Below are positions 63,920 through 64,000 of a stretch of DNA of 64,000 bases, piece by piece. Within the stretch, counting starts at the first letter, position 1. Each line of letters begins with the position of its first letter. The position numbers and the translations under genes are program-made. The stretch covers positions 24,614 to 88,613 of the forward strand of contig DVID01000014.1 of assembly GCA_018711625.1 (NCBI GenBank). Direction: 5' to 3'. The notes below the pieces were generated by a model. It was not told the origin of the DNA. It did not search any database and saw only the letters and a list, made by a program, of their open reading frames with translations. The DNA is from Candidatus Limicola stercorigallinarum (GTDB lineage Bacteria > Actinomycetota > Coriobacteriia > Coriobacteriales > Coriobacteriaceae).

Positions 63920-64000
63920 TCACTTTTTCAGCCGTCTTTTTAACTTCCGATAACGATAGGCAAAAGACGCAACTGCCCATACGTAAACTGAGAGCAGGAT
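63920..64000 (-). CDS. C-terminal end of a membrane protein (5' end outside window)
   Basis: Reading inwards from the window edge on the minus strand, 26 codons give a hydrophobic run (ILLSVYVWAVASFAY) and a basic tail (RYRKLKRRLKK) before TGA at 63922-63920. This is a typical end of a polytopic membrane protein. The family cannot be named from 26 residues. Confidence 0.5.
   Translation of the reverse strand: MLLSVYVWAVASFAYRYRKLKRRLKK

Overview
The window is a gene-dense, high-GC bacterial chromosome segment made almost entirely of housekeeping genes, nearly all on the + strand. Gene content is a mix of actinobacterial and Firmicutes-like traits: trmFO, two-subunit GlyRS (glyQ/glyS), a DUF512 radical SAM gene beside der, the TIGR03960/TIGR03936 pair before rplU-rpmA, and a dprA-trmFO-xerC run. 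Together with the base composition this points to class Coriobacteriia (Collinsella/Olsenella/Atopobium relatives). That placement is inferred from gene content and not tested by any search.

Layout. 1-6.7 kb: 3' part of a P-type cation ATPase, aconitase, a zinc-ribbon membrane protein, a cyclophilin and a TPR membrane protein. 6.85-12.7 kb: rod-shape operon mreB-mreC-mreD-mrdA-rodA. 12.8-20.5 kb: a DUF697-like protein, TIGR03960/TIGR03936, rplU-rpmA, obgE-nadD-yqeK-rsfS. 20.7-22.0 kb: dinB, the only complete minus-strand protein gene. 22.0-22.7 kb: gene-free, with a long inverted repeat. 22.7-25.2 kb: rpsP-khpA-rimM-trmD-lepB. 25.2-35 kb: glyQ-glyS, rplS, rnhB, yraN-comM-dprA, trmFO-xerC. 35-45.3 kb: rpsB-tsf, pyrH-frr-uppS-cdsA-dxr-rseP-ispG-proS. 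45.4-46.7 kb: a tRNA island (Ala, then Met and Ala on the minus strand, then Val) around a second gene-free block with another long inverted repeat. 46.8-63.5 kb: ABC-F, a small membrane protein, an M50 protease, scpA-scpB-rluB-cmk-plsC-ispH, DUF512-der-plsY-gpsA-rpe, a cysteine desulfurase, a NIF3 protein, a zinc-ribbon/coiled-coil protein and coaBC. tRNA-Pro and the tail of a minus-strand membrane protein gene close the window.

The genes serve three linked jobs. Envelope growth: MreBCD/RodA/PBP2; dxr, ispG and ispH feeding uppS for the undecaprenyl carrier; plsC, plsY, gpsA and cdsA for phospholipid. Translation: S2, S16, L19, L21, L27, EF-Ts, RRF, RimM, TrmD, RsfS, Obg, Der, GlyRS, ProRS, tRNAs. 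Chromosome upkeep: ScpAB, XerC-like recombinase, RNase HII, DinB, ComM/DprA.

No insertion sequence, prophage, CRISPR array or gene island was seen. The unexplained material is in the two gene-free blocks, in the leader of rpsB, in a recurrent -35 box (TTGCAT type) in front of stable-RNA genes, and in unusual features of otherwise familiar proteins: an RseP homologue with a winged-helix-like insertion, a PlsC homologue with HX4E, and a zinc-ribbon protein missing one cysteine.
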